Part shown: positions 20,247 to 30,120 of the stretch, one piece after another | Position numbering within the stretch: the first letter of the stretch is position 1 | How the letters are laid out: the number at the start of each line of letters is the position of its first letter | Source: Streptomyces canus | Lineage (GTDB): Bacteria; Actinomycetota; Actinomycetes; Streptomycetales; Streptomycetaceae | Direction of reading: 5' to 3' | Assembly (NCBI RefSeq): GCF_030816965.1 | Contig: NZ_JAUSYQ010000002.1 | Span: 5,801,501 to 5,865,500 of the forward strand | DNA length: 64,000 bases | Translations under genes and position numbers: made by a program | Notes under the pieces: generated by a model | Seen by the model: only the letters and a program-made list of their open reading frames with translations | Database searches by the model: none | Told to the model about the DNA's origin: nothing

Positions 20247-21395
20247 ATGGGTCTCTTGAGCAACAACACGCTGGTGCCGGCGGTCCTGTCCGCAGTGGCG
20301 CTGTTCGCCGGCACGGTGTGGCTCTGGCCACGGTTGGCGCGCCCGGGTTGGCGGCCCGTCAGCGGCCGTATCGGACTGCTGCTCACGACGCAGGTCCTGA
20401 TCTTCGTAGCGGTAGGACTCGCCGCGAACCAGGCCTTCGGGTTCTACGCCTCCTGGGCCGACCTGTTCGGGCAGGAGACCGACCAGGGCGTGGTGGTCGA
20501 CCACAACCCGGGCCAACGGTCGAGCGGGCCCCTGACGGTGACGGAGATAGGGGACGTGCCCGGCAAGGGCGGCTCTCGGCCGTCGTTGGCCGGTCAGGTC
20601 CAGACGGTCGACATCGTCGGCCCCAAGTCCCACATCGCCAGCCCCGCGTACGTCTATCTCCCGCCGGAGTATTTCCAGGAGCGCTATCGAACGCGTACCT
20701 TCCCCGCCGCCGTCGTACTCACCGGTTATCCGGGCACCGCGCGGGCGCTGGTGGACAAACTCCACTATCCGCGCACAGCTCTGGAACTCACCAAGAGCGG
20801 CCGTATGCAGCCGATGATCCTCGTGATGCTGCGGCCGACCGTGGCACCGCCGCGGGACACCGAGTGCGCGGACGTTCCGGGCGGTCCGCAGACCGAGACG
20901 TTCTTCGCGAAGGACCTTCCGAAAGCGATCAACGAGCACTACAGGGTGGGCAAGGAGCTGGGGAACTGGGGAATCATCGGGGACTCCACGGGCGGCTACT
21001 GCGCGCTGAAGCTCGCCATGCACCACCCCAAGGTGTACGTCGCCGGGGCGGGCCTGTCCCCGTACTACAACGCGCCCGTCGACCCCACCACGGGCGACCT
21101 CTTCCAGGGCGACAAGGCGCTGCGCAACCGCGCGAACCTGTGGTGGTGCCTCAAGCACCTGAGCGCGCCGGACACCTCACTGCTCGTCAGCAGCAGCAAG
21201 GTGGGCGAGAAGAACTACAAGGACACCCTGAAGTTCATAGAGCGGGTGAAGGCGACGGAAACGACTCGGATCTCGTCGATCATCCTCGAAAGCGGCGGGC
21301 ACAACTTCACCACCTGGCGGCGGGAGATCCCGGCGACCTTGGAGTGGATGAGCGGGCTGCTGTCCGGTGATCAGCGATCGATGAGTGATCGGTGA
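20247..21395 (+). CDS. Membrane-anchored alpha/beta-hydrolase (esterase D/mycolyltransferase-like)
   Basis: This 382-residue protein has two or three N-terminal membrane helices (about 5-22, 36-58) followed by an extracytoplasmic alpha/beta-hydrolase domain of the PF00756 type. The nucleophile elbow is GDSTGG (near residue 248) and the catalytic His is in SGGHNFTTW near residue 353. Similar proteins esterify or hydrolyse cell-envelope lipids. Streptomyces lacks mycolates, so the substrate is open. The last codons lie within short GATC-containing direct repeats (21365-21400). It is divergent from the DUF2156 gene; a link through envelope lipids is inference. Confidence 0.85.
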   Translation: MGLLSNNTLVPAVLSAVALFAGTVWLWPRLARPGWRPVSGRIGLLLTTQVLIFVAVGLAANQAFGFYASWADLFGQETDQGVVVDHNPGQRSSGPLTVTEIGDVPGKGGSRPSLAGQVQTVDIVGPKSHIASPAYVYLPPEYFQERYRTRTFPAAVVLTGYPGTARALVDKLHYPRTALELTKSGRMQPMILVMLRPTVAPPRDTECADVPGGPQTETFFAKDLPKAINEHYRVGKELGNWGIIGDSTGGYCALKLAMHHPKVYVAGAGLSPYYNAPVDPTTGDLFQGDKALRNRANLWWCLKHLSAPDTSLLVSSSKVGEKNYKDTLKFIERVKATETTRISSIILESGGHNFTTWRREIPATLEWMSGLLSGDQRSMSDR

Positions 21396-21517
21396 GTGAT
21401 CAATACGCCGAATTCGGCGGCCGCTCCGATTCCTGATGTCGTGTGAAGGCAACGAGGTGGCTGTGTTTTTACGGGGCGTGGCACCACGATTCGCCTACGC
21501 GCGGTAAGTTTCTGGCC

Positions 21518-22807
21518 ATGCCACGTGGACGTCACCGCCATTCCCCGCCCTTGCACAGGCTGCTGCCTCCGTCGGCGATCGCTGGCGTCTCCCTCGTCTG
21601 TGCCTTCGGCCCCTGGGTGTTCTCGCAAGAGGCCGTGCTGCGCGTGATAGCCGCGTTCGCCGCGGCGGTCGCCGTCGTGGGGGCGGCCGTCATGCGCCGG
21701 TGGGACGCGCAGGCGGGCAAGCAGGTCGCGGACCTCACGCGCGCGCGTGCCGGCGACGAGTGGCGGCACGAGGAGCGGGTCGCCGAACTCGAGACCGATC
21801 TCGAGGAGTCGCGCGAGCTGCGCGTCAAGCTGGAGCAGCGGCTGCGGGCGAAGCGGACGGAGCTGGCGGGGCTGCGCAACGAACACGCGGCACTGCTGCG
21901 GCGGTACGCCACGGCGGAGACCGAGCGGGCGAGCGCCCTGGAGGGGCGCCGGCTGCTGGAGATAGAGGCCGCCCCGGCGCGTGCGCTGCCGGCGGCGCAG
22001 GCCGACGCGGAGGCCGTGGCGGTGGTTGCCGAGGACGAGTCCGAGGCCGCGGTCGAGGTGGAGACCGAGGTGGAGACCGAGGTGGAGACCGACGTCTCCG
22101 AGGCTTCGGAGGCCTCGGAGGTGACTCCGGAGCGGCCCGCGATCTTCTCTCCGGAGGGGTCCCGGCTGTTCCTGCGGGCGAGCGCGGCGCTGAAGCGGCT
22201 CGACGCGGACGGCGACGGGGCCACCAAGACGAAGGCCGAGCAAGAGGACGAGCCGGAGGACGAGCCGGAGCCCAAGGGTGCCGCGAAGAGCGGGCCCAAG
22301 CCCGATCCCAAGGTCAAGGCCGGCTCCAAAGGCCAGCCGGTGAACGCGGCTTCCGGCGCGGCGGACGCCGTCGGCACCCAGGCGGAGGCCGCGCAGGAGG
22401 ACGAAGCGCAGGGGAAGCCCGAGGCGGTCGACGGGCATGAGCACGCGGCCGCCACCACCACGGGCAGAGCCGCCCAGCCGCAGCAGCGGCCCGCCGGGCA
22501 CTTCATCGCGCCGACCGCGGTCGCGGTCGTGCCCGCGGCTCCCGTGCGGCGCCCGCGGATCGAGGGCGGGTTCGACTTCTTCGGTACGAAGGCGGGTACC
22601 TCGCGGGACGCCCTGGAGGCCGTGCAGAACGAGGACCTCGCCGACGTCGTCGGCCAGGAGGCCCTCGCCCTGCACAAGGCCGAGTCGGAGGCGGAGTTCA
22701 AGCCGGCCGACGAGGGCTCGCGGGGCGTCGGCCAGGTCATCGACCTGACCGCCCACGACGAGACGGAACAGATCGACCTGAAGGGACTGCGCAGCGCGGT
22801 CTCCTGA
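21518..22807 (+). CDS. Membrane protein with coiled coil and long acidic disordered region
   Basis: This 429-residue protein has two hydrophobic segments close together (about 22-40 and 45-62) and then a coiled coil (about 75-150, with WRHEERVAELETDLEESRE and later heptads). A long low-complexity tail follows, with acidic repeats (VETEVETEVETD) and Lys/Pro stretches. The last 70 residues regain order and end in IDLTAHDETEQIDLKGLRS. It resembles conserved Streptomyces hypothetical proteins and no function is known to me. TAAGTT ends 7 bp before the ATG and no Shine-Dalgarno is present, so a leaderless mRNA is likely. Confidence 0.8.
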   Translation: MPRGRHRHSPPLHRLLPPSAIAGVSLVCAFGPWVFSQEAVLRVIAAFAAAVAVVGAAVMRRWDAQAGKQVADLTRARAGDEWRHEERVAELETDLEESRELRVKLEQRLRAKRTELAGLRNEHAALLRRYATAETERASALEGRRLLEIEAAPARALPAAQADAEAVAVVAEDESEAAVEVETEVETEVETDVSEASEASEVTPERPAIFSPEGSRLFLRASAALKRLDADGDGATKTKAEQEDEPEDEPEPKGAAKSGPKPDPKVKAGSKGQPVNAASGAADAVGTQAEAAQEDEAQGKPEAVDGHEHAAATTTGRAAQPQQRPAGHFIAPTAVAVVPAAPVRRPRIEGGFDFFGTKAGTSRDALEAVQNEDLADVVGQEALALHKAESEAEFKPADEGSRGVGQVIDLTAHDETEQIDLKGLRSAVS

Positions 22808-22827
22808 TGGACGCACAGCTGCTCACC

Positions 22828-22870
22828 AGGGGCACGGTCAGACCATCCAGCGGTCGGGCCGTGCCCCTTT
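22828..22870. terminator. Hairpin between convergent genes
   Basis: AGGGGCACGG (22828-22837) pairs with CCGTGCCCCT (22859-22868), followed by TT. The stem encloses the last codons of the minus-strand PH-domain gene and would stop plus-strand transcription from the coiled-coil gene. Confidence 0.7.
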
Positions 22871-24172
22871 CCGTCCCGTCCGCGACCTCTCCGCCTGCGA
22901 CTTGAGCAGCTCCGCGGCCTCCTGGGCGTCCCTCAGGCGGGCCGTGACGGTCTTGTTCGCCCCTGTGTCCACATGGACATCGGCGACCCGCCACAGCCGC
23001 TCCCAGGGCCCTTGCGTGAGCCGCACGCTCTGGACCTTGGCGTGCGGGACGAGCGCCAGGCTCCGCCGCAGCAGCCCCTGGCGTGCCGCGAACACCGAGT
23101 CGGTGACGGCGAGTCCGTAGCCGCGCCACCACACGGGCACGCACCGGCCGGCCCGCCGCGGGGGCCGCGACAGCGGCGGCACGGTCACGCCGGGCAGCAC
23201 GCGCGCGACGACCGCCTCGGCGACCTCGCGGGGAGCGACCGGCACCAGCACGGAGTTGGACGAACCGGCCACGTCCAGTTCGACCCGGACCCAGCCGCGC
23301 CGCCGCCACAGCAGCGGCTCCACGATCCGTACGGTCTGCACCCGCCCCGGCGGCACCGTCTCGTGGGTGCGGTCCAGGAGACCGTGGTCGATGCGCAGCC
23401 CGTCCGGGGACTCGCCGACCGTCCAGTCGTACTCCGTGACGAAGCGTCCCACGCTGCTCGCGCCCGCGGCGCCGAGCAGCGGCAGGGCGGTCGCGAGGAC
23501 CGTCCAGACGCTGTGGGTGGCCATCCACAGCAGCGGTGGTACGACGAGGGCGGCGACCAGGCTGCCCCAGGTGGCGCCCGTCAGCACGAGGGAGAGCGCG
23601 AGATCGCGAGGGGGCGTGTGCAGCAGCTCGCGCGCCGGAGCCTCACCCACCTCGTGCGCGGTCTCGGGAGCGAACCCGGCGGCGCGCGCGAGGAGTTCCG
23701 CGCGCAGGGCCCGCGCCTCGCGCTCCCCGAGGAAGGCCAGTTCGTCCTTCTTGTCGGTGCCCACGACATCGAGCCTGAGCTTCGCGACGCCCGCCACGCG
23801 CGCGAGGAGCGGCTGGGTGACGTCGATCGCCTGGATCCGCTCGAGCCGGATGTGCGCGGTGCGCCGGAACAACAGCCCGGTCCGGATGCGCAGTTCCGTG
23901 TCGGTCACCGCGAAGTGGGTGAACCACCAGGTGAGAAAGCCGTACAGGGCGGCGGCCGGGACGACGACGGCGAGCGCGATCAGCAGCGTGGTGGTCGTCA
24001 GCCGGGTCAGCTGGCGCTGCGTCTGGTCGGGGTCGTGCACGGCCCATCCGATGACGACCGCGACCGGCGCCCACGCCCGCCTGAGGGGCGTTATGGGATG
24101 CAGCCGCCGCTCGGTGACGGGTTCCTTCTCCGGCTTCTCCTGTACGGCGTCGTCGACGCCCGGCGCGGTCAC
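22838..24172 (-). CDS. Bacterial PH-domain (YdbT-like) membrane protein
   Basis: This 444-residue protein carries three bPH2 domains (about 75-150, 215-285, 340-420) separated by pairs of membrane helices (about 48-70 and 170-205). This is the layout of B. subtilis YdbT, implicated with YdbS in resistance to bacteriocins. Each domain shows the pattern of a TxxRIRxGLLFRRTxxIRLERIQAI-type turn. The GTG start overlaps the stop of the smaller PH gene (GTGA overlap), so the pair is coupled. Function in Streptomyces is unknown. Confidence 0.87.
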   Translation of the reverse strand: MTAPGVDDAVQEKPEKEPVTERRLHPITPLRRAWAPVAVVIGWAVHDPDQTQRQLTRLTTTTLLIALAVVVPAAALYGFLTWWFTHFAVTDTELRIRTGLLFRRTAHIRLERIQAIDVTQPLLARVAGVAKLRLDVVGTDKKDELAFLGEREARALRAELLARAAGFAPETAHEVGEAPARELLHTPPRDLALSLVLTGATWGSLVAALVVPPLLWMATHSVWTVLATALPLLGAAGASSVGRFVTEYDWTVGESPDGLRIDHGLLDRTHETVPPGRVQTVRIVEPLLWRRRGWVRVELDVAGSSNSVLVPVAPREVAEAVVARVLPGVTVPPLSRPPRRAGRCVPVWWRGYGLAVTDSVFAARQGLLRRSLALVPHAKVQSVRLTQGPWERLWRVADVHVDTGANKTVTARLRDAQEAAELLKSQAERSRTGRKGARPDRWMV

Positions 24173-24672
24173 AGGCCCGCCGATCGGGCCTCGCCGAGTT
24201 CGGTGAGCCGGTCGCGCAGCCGCTCCGCCTCGGCCGGGTCGAGGCCGGGGATGGTCGCGTCGGTCGCCGCGGCCGCCGTGTGCAGCTGGACGCTGGCCAG
24301 CCCGAAGTGCCGTTCCACGGGCCCGGAGGTGACCTCGACCAGCTGCATGCGGCCGTACGGCACGACGGTCTCCTCGCGCCACATCACACCCCGGCTGATC
24401 AGCAGGTCGTCGGCGCGCTCGGCGTAGCGCCAGGAGCGCCAGTTGCGGCCGAGCATCACCCAGCCCCAGCCGATGAGGGCGAGCGGCAGCAGCGCGAAGG
24501 CCGCCCACGCGGGCCCGCACAGCAGCCCGAGCAGCAGCCCCAGGACCACGGCGAGCAGTCCCAGCCACACCACCAGCAACAGCAGTCGCATCCGCAGCAG
24601 CCCCGGCGGCAGCCCGGTCCACACCGGTTCGTCGTCGGCGACCTCAGTGTTCTGCCCGCTCCCCGTCTCCAT
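24169..24672 (-). CDS. Bacterial PH-domain (YdbS-like) membrane protein
   Basis: This 167-residue protein has two membrane helices (about 30-50 and 55-75) and a single bPH2 domain (about 80-160, with [27 protein letters not shown]). It is the YdbS-type partner of the next gene, with overlapping stop and start. TACGCT ends 6 bp before the ATG on this strand, suggesting a leaderless transcript. The divergent nuoD2 start is only 31 bp away, so the two promoters must overlap. Confidence 0.88.
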   Translation of the reverse strand: METGSGQNTEVADDEPVWTGLPPGLLRMRLLLLVVWLGLLAVVLGLLLGLLCGPAWAAFALLPLALIGWGWVMLGRNWRSWRYAERADDLLISRGVMWREETVVPYGRMQLVEVTSGPVERHFGLASVQLHTAAAATDATIPGLDPAEAERLRDRLTELGEARSAGL

Positions 24673-24703
24673 GGGGCCAGCGTACGTAGGAGAGACTGTG
24701 TCC

Positions 24704-25855
24704 ATGACTCCTACGACGGAGACCACGGTCGGCATCGGCGGCGCCACGGAGAGCACCGACATGGTGCTCAACATCGGACCGCAGCACCCGTCCACCCATG
24801 GTGTGCTGCGCCTGAGGCTCGTCCTGGACGGCGAGCGCATCATGAGCGCGGAGCCGGTGATCGGCTACATGCACCGCGGTGCGGAGAAGCTCTTCGAGGC
24901 GCGCGACTACCGCCAGATCATCATGCTCGCCAACCGCCACGACTGGCTGTCGGCCTTCTCCAACGAGCTGGGCGTGGTCCTCGCCGTGGAGCGGATGCTC
25001 GGCATGGAGGTCCCCACGCGCGCGGTGTGGACGCGCACGCTGCTCGCCGAGCTCAACCGGGTGCTGAACCACCTGATGTTCCTGGGCTCGTATCCGCTGG
25101 AACTCGGCGGCATCACCCCTGTCTTCTACGCGTTCCGGGAGCGGGAGGTTCTCCAGAACGTCATGGAGGAGGTCTCCGGCGGCCGGATGCACTACATGTT
25201 CAACCGCGTCGGCGGCCTCAAGGAGGACCTGCCGGCCGGCTGGTCCACGCGCGCGCGTGCCGCCGTCTCCGCCGTGCGCTCGCGCATGGACCGCTTCGAC
25301 GACCTGGTGCTCGGCAACGAGATCTTCCGGGGTCGCACCCGGGACGTGGGCGTCCTCGCGCCCCAGGCCGTCCACGCGTACGGCGTCAGCGGGCCCATCG
25401 CGCGTGCGTCGGGCGTCGACTTCGACCTGCGCCGCGACGAGCCGTACCTCGGCTACGGAGAGCTCCAGGACACGCTGAAGGTGGTCACGCGCGAGGAGGG
25501 CGACTGCCTCGCCCGCTTCGAGGTCCTCCTGGAGCAGACCCACAACGCCCTCGACCTCGCCGACGCCTGCCTGGACCGGCTCGCCGAGCTGCCGCCCGGA
25601 CCGATCAACCAGCGGCTCCCCAAGGTCCTCAAGGCGCCCGAGGGGCACACGTACGCCTGGACCGAGAACCCGCTCGGCATCAACGGCTACTACCTCGTCA
25701 GCAAGGGCGAGAAGACCCCGTACCGGCTGAAGCTGCGCTCGGCCTCGTACAACAACATCCAGGCCCTGGTCGAACTGCTGCCGGGCACGCTGGTCGCGGA
25801 CATGGTGGCGATCCTGGGATCACTGTTCTTCGTGGTCGGGGACATCGACAAGTAG
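24704..25855 (+). CDS. nuoD: NADH-quinone oxidoreductase subunit D paralogue (NuoD2)
   Basis: This 383-residue homologue of the 49-kDa complex I subunit (NDUFS2/NuoD) lies outside any nuo operon. The quinone-site residues are kept: [15 protein letters not shown] with the quinone-gating His32, then YMHRGAEKL with Arg58, and the C-terminal [25 protein letters not shown], which is close to that of true NuoD. The sequence thus looks functional. AGGAGA is 10 bp before the ATG. It overlaps the convergent methyltransferase gene by 36 bp. Whether it replaces NuoD in complex I or works in a related complex cannot be told. Confidence 0.94.
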   Translation: MTPTTETTVGIGGATESTDMVLNIGPQHPSTHGVLRLRLVLDGERIMSAEPVIGYMHRGAEKLFEARDYRQIIMLANRHDWLSAFSNELGVVLAVERMLGMEVPTRAVWTRTLLAELNRVLNHLMFLGSYPLELGGITPVFYAFREREVLQNVMEEVSGGRMHYMFNRVGGLKEDLPAGWSTRARAAVSAVRSRMDRFDDLVLGNEIFRGRTRDVGVLAPQAVHAYGVSGPIARASGVDFDLRRDEPYLGYGELQDTLKVVTREEGDCLARFEVLLEQTHNALDLADACLDRLAELPPGPINQRLPKVLKAPEGHTYAWTENPLGINGYYLVSKGEKTPYRLKLRSASYNNIQALVELLPGTLVADMVAILGSLFFVVGDIDK

Positions 25856-26884
25856 GTCGGCGAGCGGCCCGTCGAGGGGTGCGTCCGGAACTCCGGCGGA
25901 CAGGCCCACGGGCTGGAGCAGCCAGCCGAAGTCACCGAGGCCACCCGCCGCGGTGAGCTCGGCGGCCTCTCCGGCACGCGCGAGGGCGCGTACGTATTCC
26001 GCGGGCCGCGTGGACGCGAGCGTGAGCGAGGGGCGTGCGCCCTCGATGCCCAGGGCGCGCAACGCGTCGCGTTGGGTCAGCACGCGCCCTCCGGGGAGCG
26101 CGCACGCGTCCAGCGCCACATGGGCCGTGAGGTCGCATGACCCGTCCGGTACGGGTGCCGTCTCGCGCCCTGCACGGAAACCGGTGAGTGTCCCGAACAG
26201 GGGGCGTGAGGATGCCGTGTGCGTGTAGTCGACGGCGACCGCGAGCCCCCGCTCCACCGCGGCGACCGCCGACGCCCACGCCTCGTCCCGGGGCAGGCCG
26301 ATCTCGGCCCGCAGCCCCTCCTCGGGCGGCAGTGGCCACCACCGGTCCAGCCACTCGGCCTCCGCACCGGCGACCGGCTCCCCGAGACGCTCGCGACCGT
26401 CCCGCCGTACGAGCACATGTCGTGGGACGCCCGTGGAGTCCGTCTCGGCGATCTCCACGGGTACGTTGTCCAGCCATTCGTTGGCGAACAGCAGCCCGGT
26501 GATGTTCTTCGGGGGCCCGGTCAGCCACTCGACCCGGTGATCGAGGGCCTCGGGGCGGTCGGCGAGCTCGACCGCGTACGCGCGCGTGCGGGCGGCCACG
26601 TCGGCGGGCAGGGCGGCGAGGACGCCGGTGGCCAGCTCGCCCCGCCCCGCGGCCATGTCGACGAAGTCGAGCCGTGCGGGCCGCCCGAGCGCCTCGTCGA
26701 CGCGGCACAGGAGCAGGGCCACGGCCTCGGCGAACAACGGCGAGGCGTGCACGGACGTACGGAAGTGCCCGGCCGGGCCCTCCGACCTGCGGTAGAAGCC
26801 GTCAGGGCCGTAGAGGGCGGCCTCGGTGGCGGCCCGCCAGCCGCTCCAGTCGCCCGTCGGCCAGGCCGTCGTGTCATCGGTCAC
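25820..26884 (-). CDS. NDUFAF7/MidA-type SAM-dependent methyltransferase
   Basis: This 354-residue protein matches the PF02636 family. It has the SAM-binding segment [16 protein letters not shown], then [16 protein letters not shown], which is the family's ANE-(F/W)-x-D-x-x-P-V motif. The eukaryotic member NDUFAF7 dimethylates an arginine of the NuoD-homologous subunit during complex I assembly. Here the gene overlaps nuoD2 tail to tail by 36 bp. The GTG start lies 6 bp after TAGCCT, so the mRNA is probably leaderless. The sequence is compact compared with mitochondrial forms. Substrate identity is inferred from family and neighbour. Confidence 0.85.
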   Translation of the reverse strand: MTDDTTAWPTGDWSGWRAATEAALYGPDGFYRRSEGPAGHFRTSVHASPLFAEAVALLLCRVDEALGRPARLDFVDMAAGRGELATGVLAALPADVAARTRAYAVELADRPEALDHRVEWLTGPPKNITGLLFANEWLDNVPVEIAETDSTGVPRHVLVRRDGRERLGEPVAGAEAEWLDRWWPLPPEEGLRAEIGLPRDEAWASAVAAVERGLAVAVDYTHTASSRPLFGTLTGFRAGRETAPVPDGSCDLTAHVALDACALPGGRVLTQRDALRALGIEGARPSLTLASTRPAEYVRALARAGEAAELTAAGGLGDFGWLLQPVGLSAGVPDAPLDGPLADLLVDVPDHEEQ

Positions 26885-27002
26885 GCCGTCAGGCTAGGCG
26901 CACGGGGGAAGGGGGCCTCCACCTTGGGGAGTACGCGCGGGCGGTACGGATCGGTCCTCCGGTTGACCCCTGCACACATCACGCTTCCCTACGCTGGGTT
27001 AC

Positions 27003-28205
27003 GTGCAACGCCTCTATGACTTCCTCCGCAGGCACCCGACAGGGGTCGACGTCTTCTGGGCCGTCCTCCTGTTCGGGATATCGCTCGCGAGCGAAACCGC
27101 CCGTGGGGAGTCCCGAGGGGCTGAGCCCCCGTTGGCGATCGTTCCGATCGTCCTGCTGTTGTGCCTGGCGATAGCGCTGCGCAGGCGCATGCCGGAGCGC
27201 ATGCTGCTGTTGGCCATCGGGCTCGGCGTGGTGCAGCTCGCGCTGGACGTGGAGACCACGAGCGCCGACTTCGCCTTCCTGGTGATCGTCTACACGGTGG
27301 CCGCCACGGGCGCCCGATGGGCCTCCCGGCTGGCGTTGACGGTCGGCCTGTGCGCGGCTCCCTTGGCACAGATGCGCTGGTGGAACGAGAACACCAGCGG
27401 CCTCGGCAACGTCGCCCTCATGATCTTCCAGACCGTCCCGTTCGCCCTGGCCTGGGTGCTCGGCGACTCGATCCGCACCCGGCGCGCCTACTTCGCGCAG
27501 CTGGAGGAGCGCAACGCCCGCCTGGAGAAGGAGCGTGAGGCGCAGGCGAAGGTCGCCGTCGCAGCCGAGCGCGCCCGCATCGCCCGCGAGCTGCACGACG
27601 TCGTCGCCCACAACGTGTCCGTCATGGTCGTCCAGGCCGACGGCGCCGCCTATGTCCTCGACGCCGCGCCCGACCAGGCCAAGAAGGCACTGGAGACCAT
27701 CTCCTCCACCGGCCGCCAGGCCCTCGCCGAGATGCGCCGCCTGCTGGGCGTGCTGCGCACCGGCGAGCACCAGGAGGGCGGCGAGTACGTTCCGCAGCCC
27801 GACGTCGAACAGATCGAGGACCTCGTCGAGCAGTGCCGCGGTTCCGGCCTCCCCGTCGACTTCAAGATCGAGGGCACCCCGCGCCCGCTGCCCAGCGGCG
27901 TCGAGCTCACGGCGTACCGCATCGTGCAGGAGGCGCTCACCAACACGCGCAAGCACGGCGGCCCGAACGCGGGCGCGAGCGTGCGCCTGGTCTACTTCGA
28001 CGACGGCCTCGGCCTGCTCGTCGAGGACGACGGCAAGGGCGCTCCGCATGAGCTGTACGAGGAGGGCGGCGCCGACGGCGCGGGCCACGGACTGATCGGC
28101 ATGCGCGAGCGCGTCGGCATGGTCGGCGGCACCCTGGACGCGGGTCCCCGCCCCGGCGGAGGATTCCGCATCAGTGCGCTGCTGCCGCTCAAACCAGCGC
28201 ATTGA
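27003..28205 (+). CDS. NarL-system sensor histidine kinase
   Basis: This 400-residue HisKA_3 kinase has about five to six N-terminal membrane helices (residues 14-150) with almost no extracellular domain, then a short coiled coil. The phosphorylated His198 sits in ARIARELHDVVAHN, and the HATPase domain has DDGKG and GHGLIGMRERVGMVGG. Kinases of this intramembrane-sensing layout often respond to membrane disturbance. TACGCT ends 7 bp before the GTG start, with TTGACC further upstream. It is paired with the response regulator 81 bp downstream. The signal is unknown. Confidence 0.93.
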   Translation: MQRLYDFLRRHPTGVDVFWAVLLFGISLASETARGESRGAEPPLAIVPIVLLLCLAIALRRRMPERMLLLAIGLGVVQLALDVETTSADFAFLVIVYTVAATGARWASRLALTVGLCAAPLAQMRWWNENTSGLGNVALMIFQTVPFALAWVLGDSIRTRRAYFAQLEERNARLEKEREAQAKVAVAAERARIARELHDVVAHNVSVMVVQADGAAYVLDAAPDQAKKALETISSTGRQALAEMRRLLGVLRTGEHQEGGEYVPQPDVEQIEDLVEQCRGSGLPVDFKIEGTPRPLPSGVELTAYRIVQEALTNTRKHGGPNAGASVRLVYFDDGLGLLVEDDGKGAPHELYEEGGADGAGHGLIGMRERVGMVGGTLDAGPRPGGGFRISALLPLKPAH

Positions 28206-28286
28206 CGCCGACGCACGCCCCCTGTTGACACCTGTCACGCCCCCTGGCGACCTGCCGTACGACCCCGAGGAAACGGAAGAGGCCCG

Positions 28287-28958
28287 ATGACGATCCGCGT
28301 GATGCTCGTCGATGACCAGGTGCTGCTGCGCACCGGGTTCCGGATGGTGCTCGCAGCCCAGCCGGACATGGAGGTCGTCGCGGAGGCGGGGGACGGCGTG
28401 GAGGCACTCCAGGTGCTGCGCTCGACCGCCGTGGACGTCGTCCTGATGGACGTCCGCATGCCGAAGCTCGACGGTGTGGAGGCCACCCGCCGCATCTGCT
28501 CGGAGCCCGAACCGCCGAAGGTGCTGATCCTGACCACCTTCGACCTGGACGAGTACGCCTTCTCCGGGCTGAAGGCGGGGGCCTCCGGCTTCATGCTCAA
28601 GGACGTGCCGCCCGGCGAACTGCTCACCGCGATCCGCTCCGTGCACAGCGGCGACGCCGTGGTCGCCCCCTCGACGACCCGGCGCCTGCTCGACCGGTTC
28701 GCGCCCATGCTGCCCGCCACCGGCAAGGAGCCCCAGCACAAGGAGCTGGAGCGGCTCACCGGCCGCGAGCGCGAGGTCATGGTGCTGGTCGCACAGGGGC
28801 TCTCCAACGGCGAGATCGCGGCCCGGCTGGTGCTGTCCGAGGCGACGGTGAAGACCCATGTCGGCCGCATCCTGACCAAGCTGGGCCTCAGGGACCGGGT
28901 GCAGGTGGTGGTCCTCGCCTACGAGACGGGATTGGTACGCGCGGGCGGGCACGGCTGA
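28287..28958 (+). CDS. NarL/LuxR-family response regulator
   Basis: This 223-residue regulator has a receiver domain (1-120; phosphoacceptor Asp55 in VVLMDVRMPKLDG) and a C-terminal LuxR-type HTH (about 150-215; LTGREREVMVLVAQGLSNGEIA). It is the partner of the kinase just upstream. A TGACA-CC-TGTCA dyad (28226-28237), whose first half contains a TTGACA hexamer, lies in the gap and may be a separate promoter or binding site. AGGAAACGGAAGAGG precedes the ATG. Target genes are not evident from the neighbourhood. Confidence 0.94.
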   Translation: MTIRVMLVDDQVLLRTGFRMVLAAQPDMEVVAEAGDGVEALQVLRSTAVDVVLMDVRMPKLDGVEATRRICSEPEPPKVLILTTFDLDEYAFSGLKAGASGFMLKDVPPGELLTAIRSVHSGDAVVAPSTTRRLLDRFAPMLPATGKEPQHKELERLTGREREVMVLVAQGLSNGEIAARLVLSEATVKTHVGRILTKLGLRDRVQVVVLAYETGLVRAGGHG

Positions 28959-28976
28959 GGCACGGCCCCGGTCGGG

Positions 28977-30083
28977 CTACCTCAATATTCCTTCGAGGAA
29001 GTCGCTGCCGAGCCGCGCCACCACGGTGACGTCCAGCTGGTGCAGGACGTACCGGCCGCGGCGGCGGGTGTTGATCAGGGCCGCCTTCTTCAGGACGCTC
29101 AGGTGCCGGGATATCTCCGGGGCCGTCATGCCGTGCACCTGGGCGAGTTCGCTCGTGGTGCAGGCGCTGCGGGCCAGATGGCGGCACAGTCGCATCCGGA
29201 CGGGGTGGGAGAGTGCGGTCAGCCGCAGGGTCAGCTGCTCGACCGAAGGCGGGGAGGCGAGCTCGGGGGAGCCGACGGGGTAGTGCAGGGCGGGTTGCCA
29301 GCCGTACCGGTGCAGGACGCTCAGGTGCGGCCGACCCAGGCTCGTGGGGATCAGCAGCAGACCGCCCTCCGCCGTGGCGCTGTGTCCGATGCCCAGCTTG
29401 TCGACCGTGATGCGGCCCTCCGCCTCGTCGAGCGTGACCGCCGGCGACACCGCGGTGAGGGCCTCCGCGAGGCCCTTGCGGCGCAGCAGGTCCGTCTTGT
29501 GGCGGGCGTCCGCCGCGAGTTGGGGGCGCAGGCGCGCCCAGGTGTCCGCGAAGAACGCCTCGTCGCAGTCCTCCACGAACTGCCGGAACCAGGCCCGGAT
29601 CCGCGGCGGGCCGGCCAGCAGCCGCTCGGCGAACCCCACCTGCTGCGGTCCGCGGGCCGCGGCCAGCTCCAGGGCACGCCGGTGCAACGCGCCGTCGGAG
29701 AGCACACTGGGGCCGTGCGAGGAATACGGCAGCGCGCAGGTGAACTCCAGCGCCGCGTCCACGAACTGTTCGTCCGTCAGCTTGTCGAGCAGGTCCAGAT
29801 CCTCGGCGATGCAGGCCCCGGGGAGCGTGGTCCGGCCCGCGATGCCGGCGAAGGGCATGAACAGGTCCGAGAACGTCGTCCGCCACAGGAAGTCCGCCTC
29901 GCACATCCGGTCGGCCAGATGCGGGTCGAGCCGGGCGGTCACGCCGGTCACCCAGGCCTGCAGCCCCGGATGGTGGCCCGGCTCGGCCAGCGCGTGCAGC
30001 GCCATGCCGAGCTCGGCCAGGGGCGAGGGCACGACGGCGACCCTCTCCGGCCGCAGCCCCGCGATGTCGATGCGCACGCTCAT
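28977..30083 (-). CDS. ArsR-type winged-helix regulator with large N-terminal domain (DUF5937-like)
   Basis: This 368-residue protein has an ArsR-like HTH at its C-terminus (about 280-350; RLTALSHPVRMRLCRHLARS and MTAPEISRHLSVLKKAALI). The long N-terminal domain of about 250 residues is typical of a Streptomyces family whose ligand is unknown. Placement of the HTH at the C-terminus is unusual for ArsR proteins. The ATG at 30083 is preferred; a GTG five codons upstream is also in frame. A strong palindrome 38 bp upstream is a likely autoregulatory operator. Confidence 0.85.
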   Translation of the reverse strand: MSVRIDIAGLRPERVAVVPSPLAELGMALHALAEPGHHPGLQAWVTGVTARLDPHLADRMCEADFLWRTTFSDLFMPFAGIAGRTTLPGACIAEDLDLLDKLTDEQFVDAALEFTCALPYSSHGPSVLSDGALHRRALELAAARGPQQVGFAERLLAGPPRIRAWFRQFVEDCDEAFFADTWARLRPQLAADARHKTDLLRRKGLAEALTAVSPAVTLDEAEGRITVDKLGIGHSATAEGGLLLIPTSLGRPHLSVLHRYGWQPALHYPVGSPELASPPSVEQLTLRLTALSHPVRMRLCRHLARSACTTSELAQVHGMTAPEISRHLSVLKKAALINTRRRGRYVLHQLDVTVVARLGSDFLEGILR

Positions 30084-30120
30084 GACCTCATGGTGCACCT
30101 CGCCACTGACAACGCCGTCC

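Noticed and set aside
22838..24622. A single 594-residue PH-domain protein starting at 24622
   Set aside because: The first 150 residues are out of frame with the YdbS-like gene on the same strand. The overlapping GTG at 24172 gives a normal YdbT-like length.
24704..25855. Part of a nuo operon
   Set aside because: No other complex I gene is in the neighbourhood; flanking genes are PH-domain and methyltransferase genes on the other strand.
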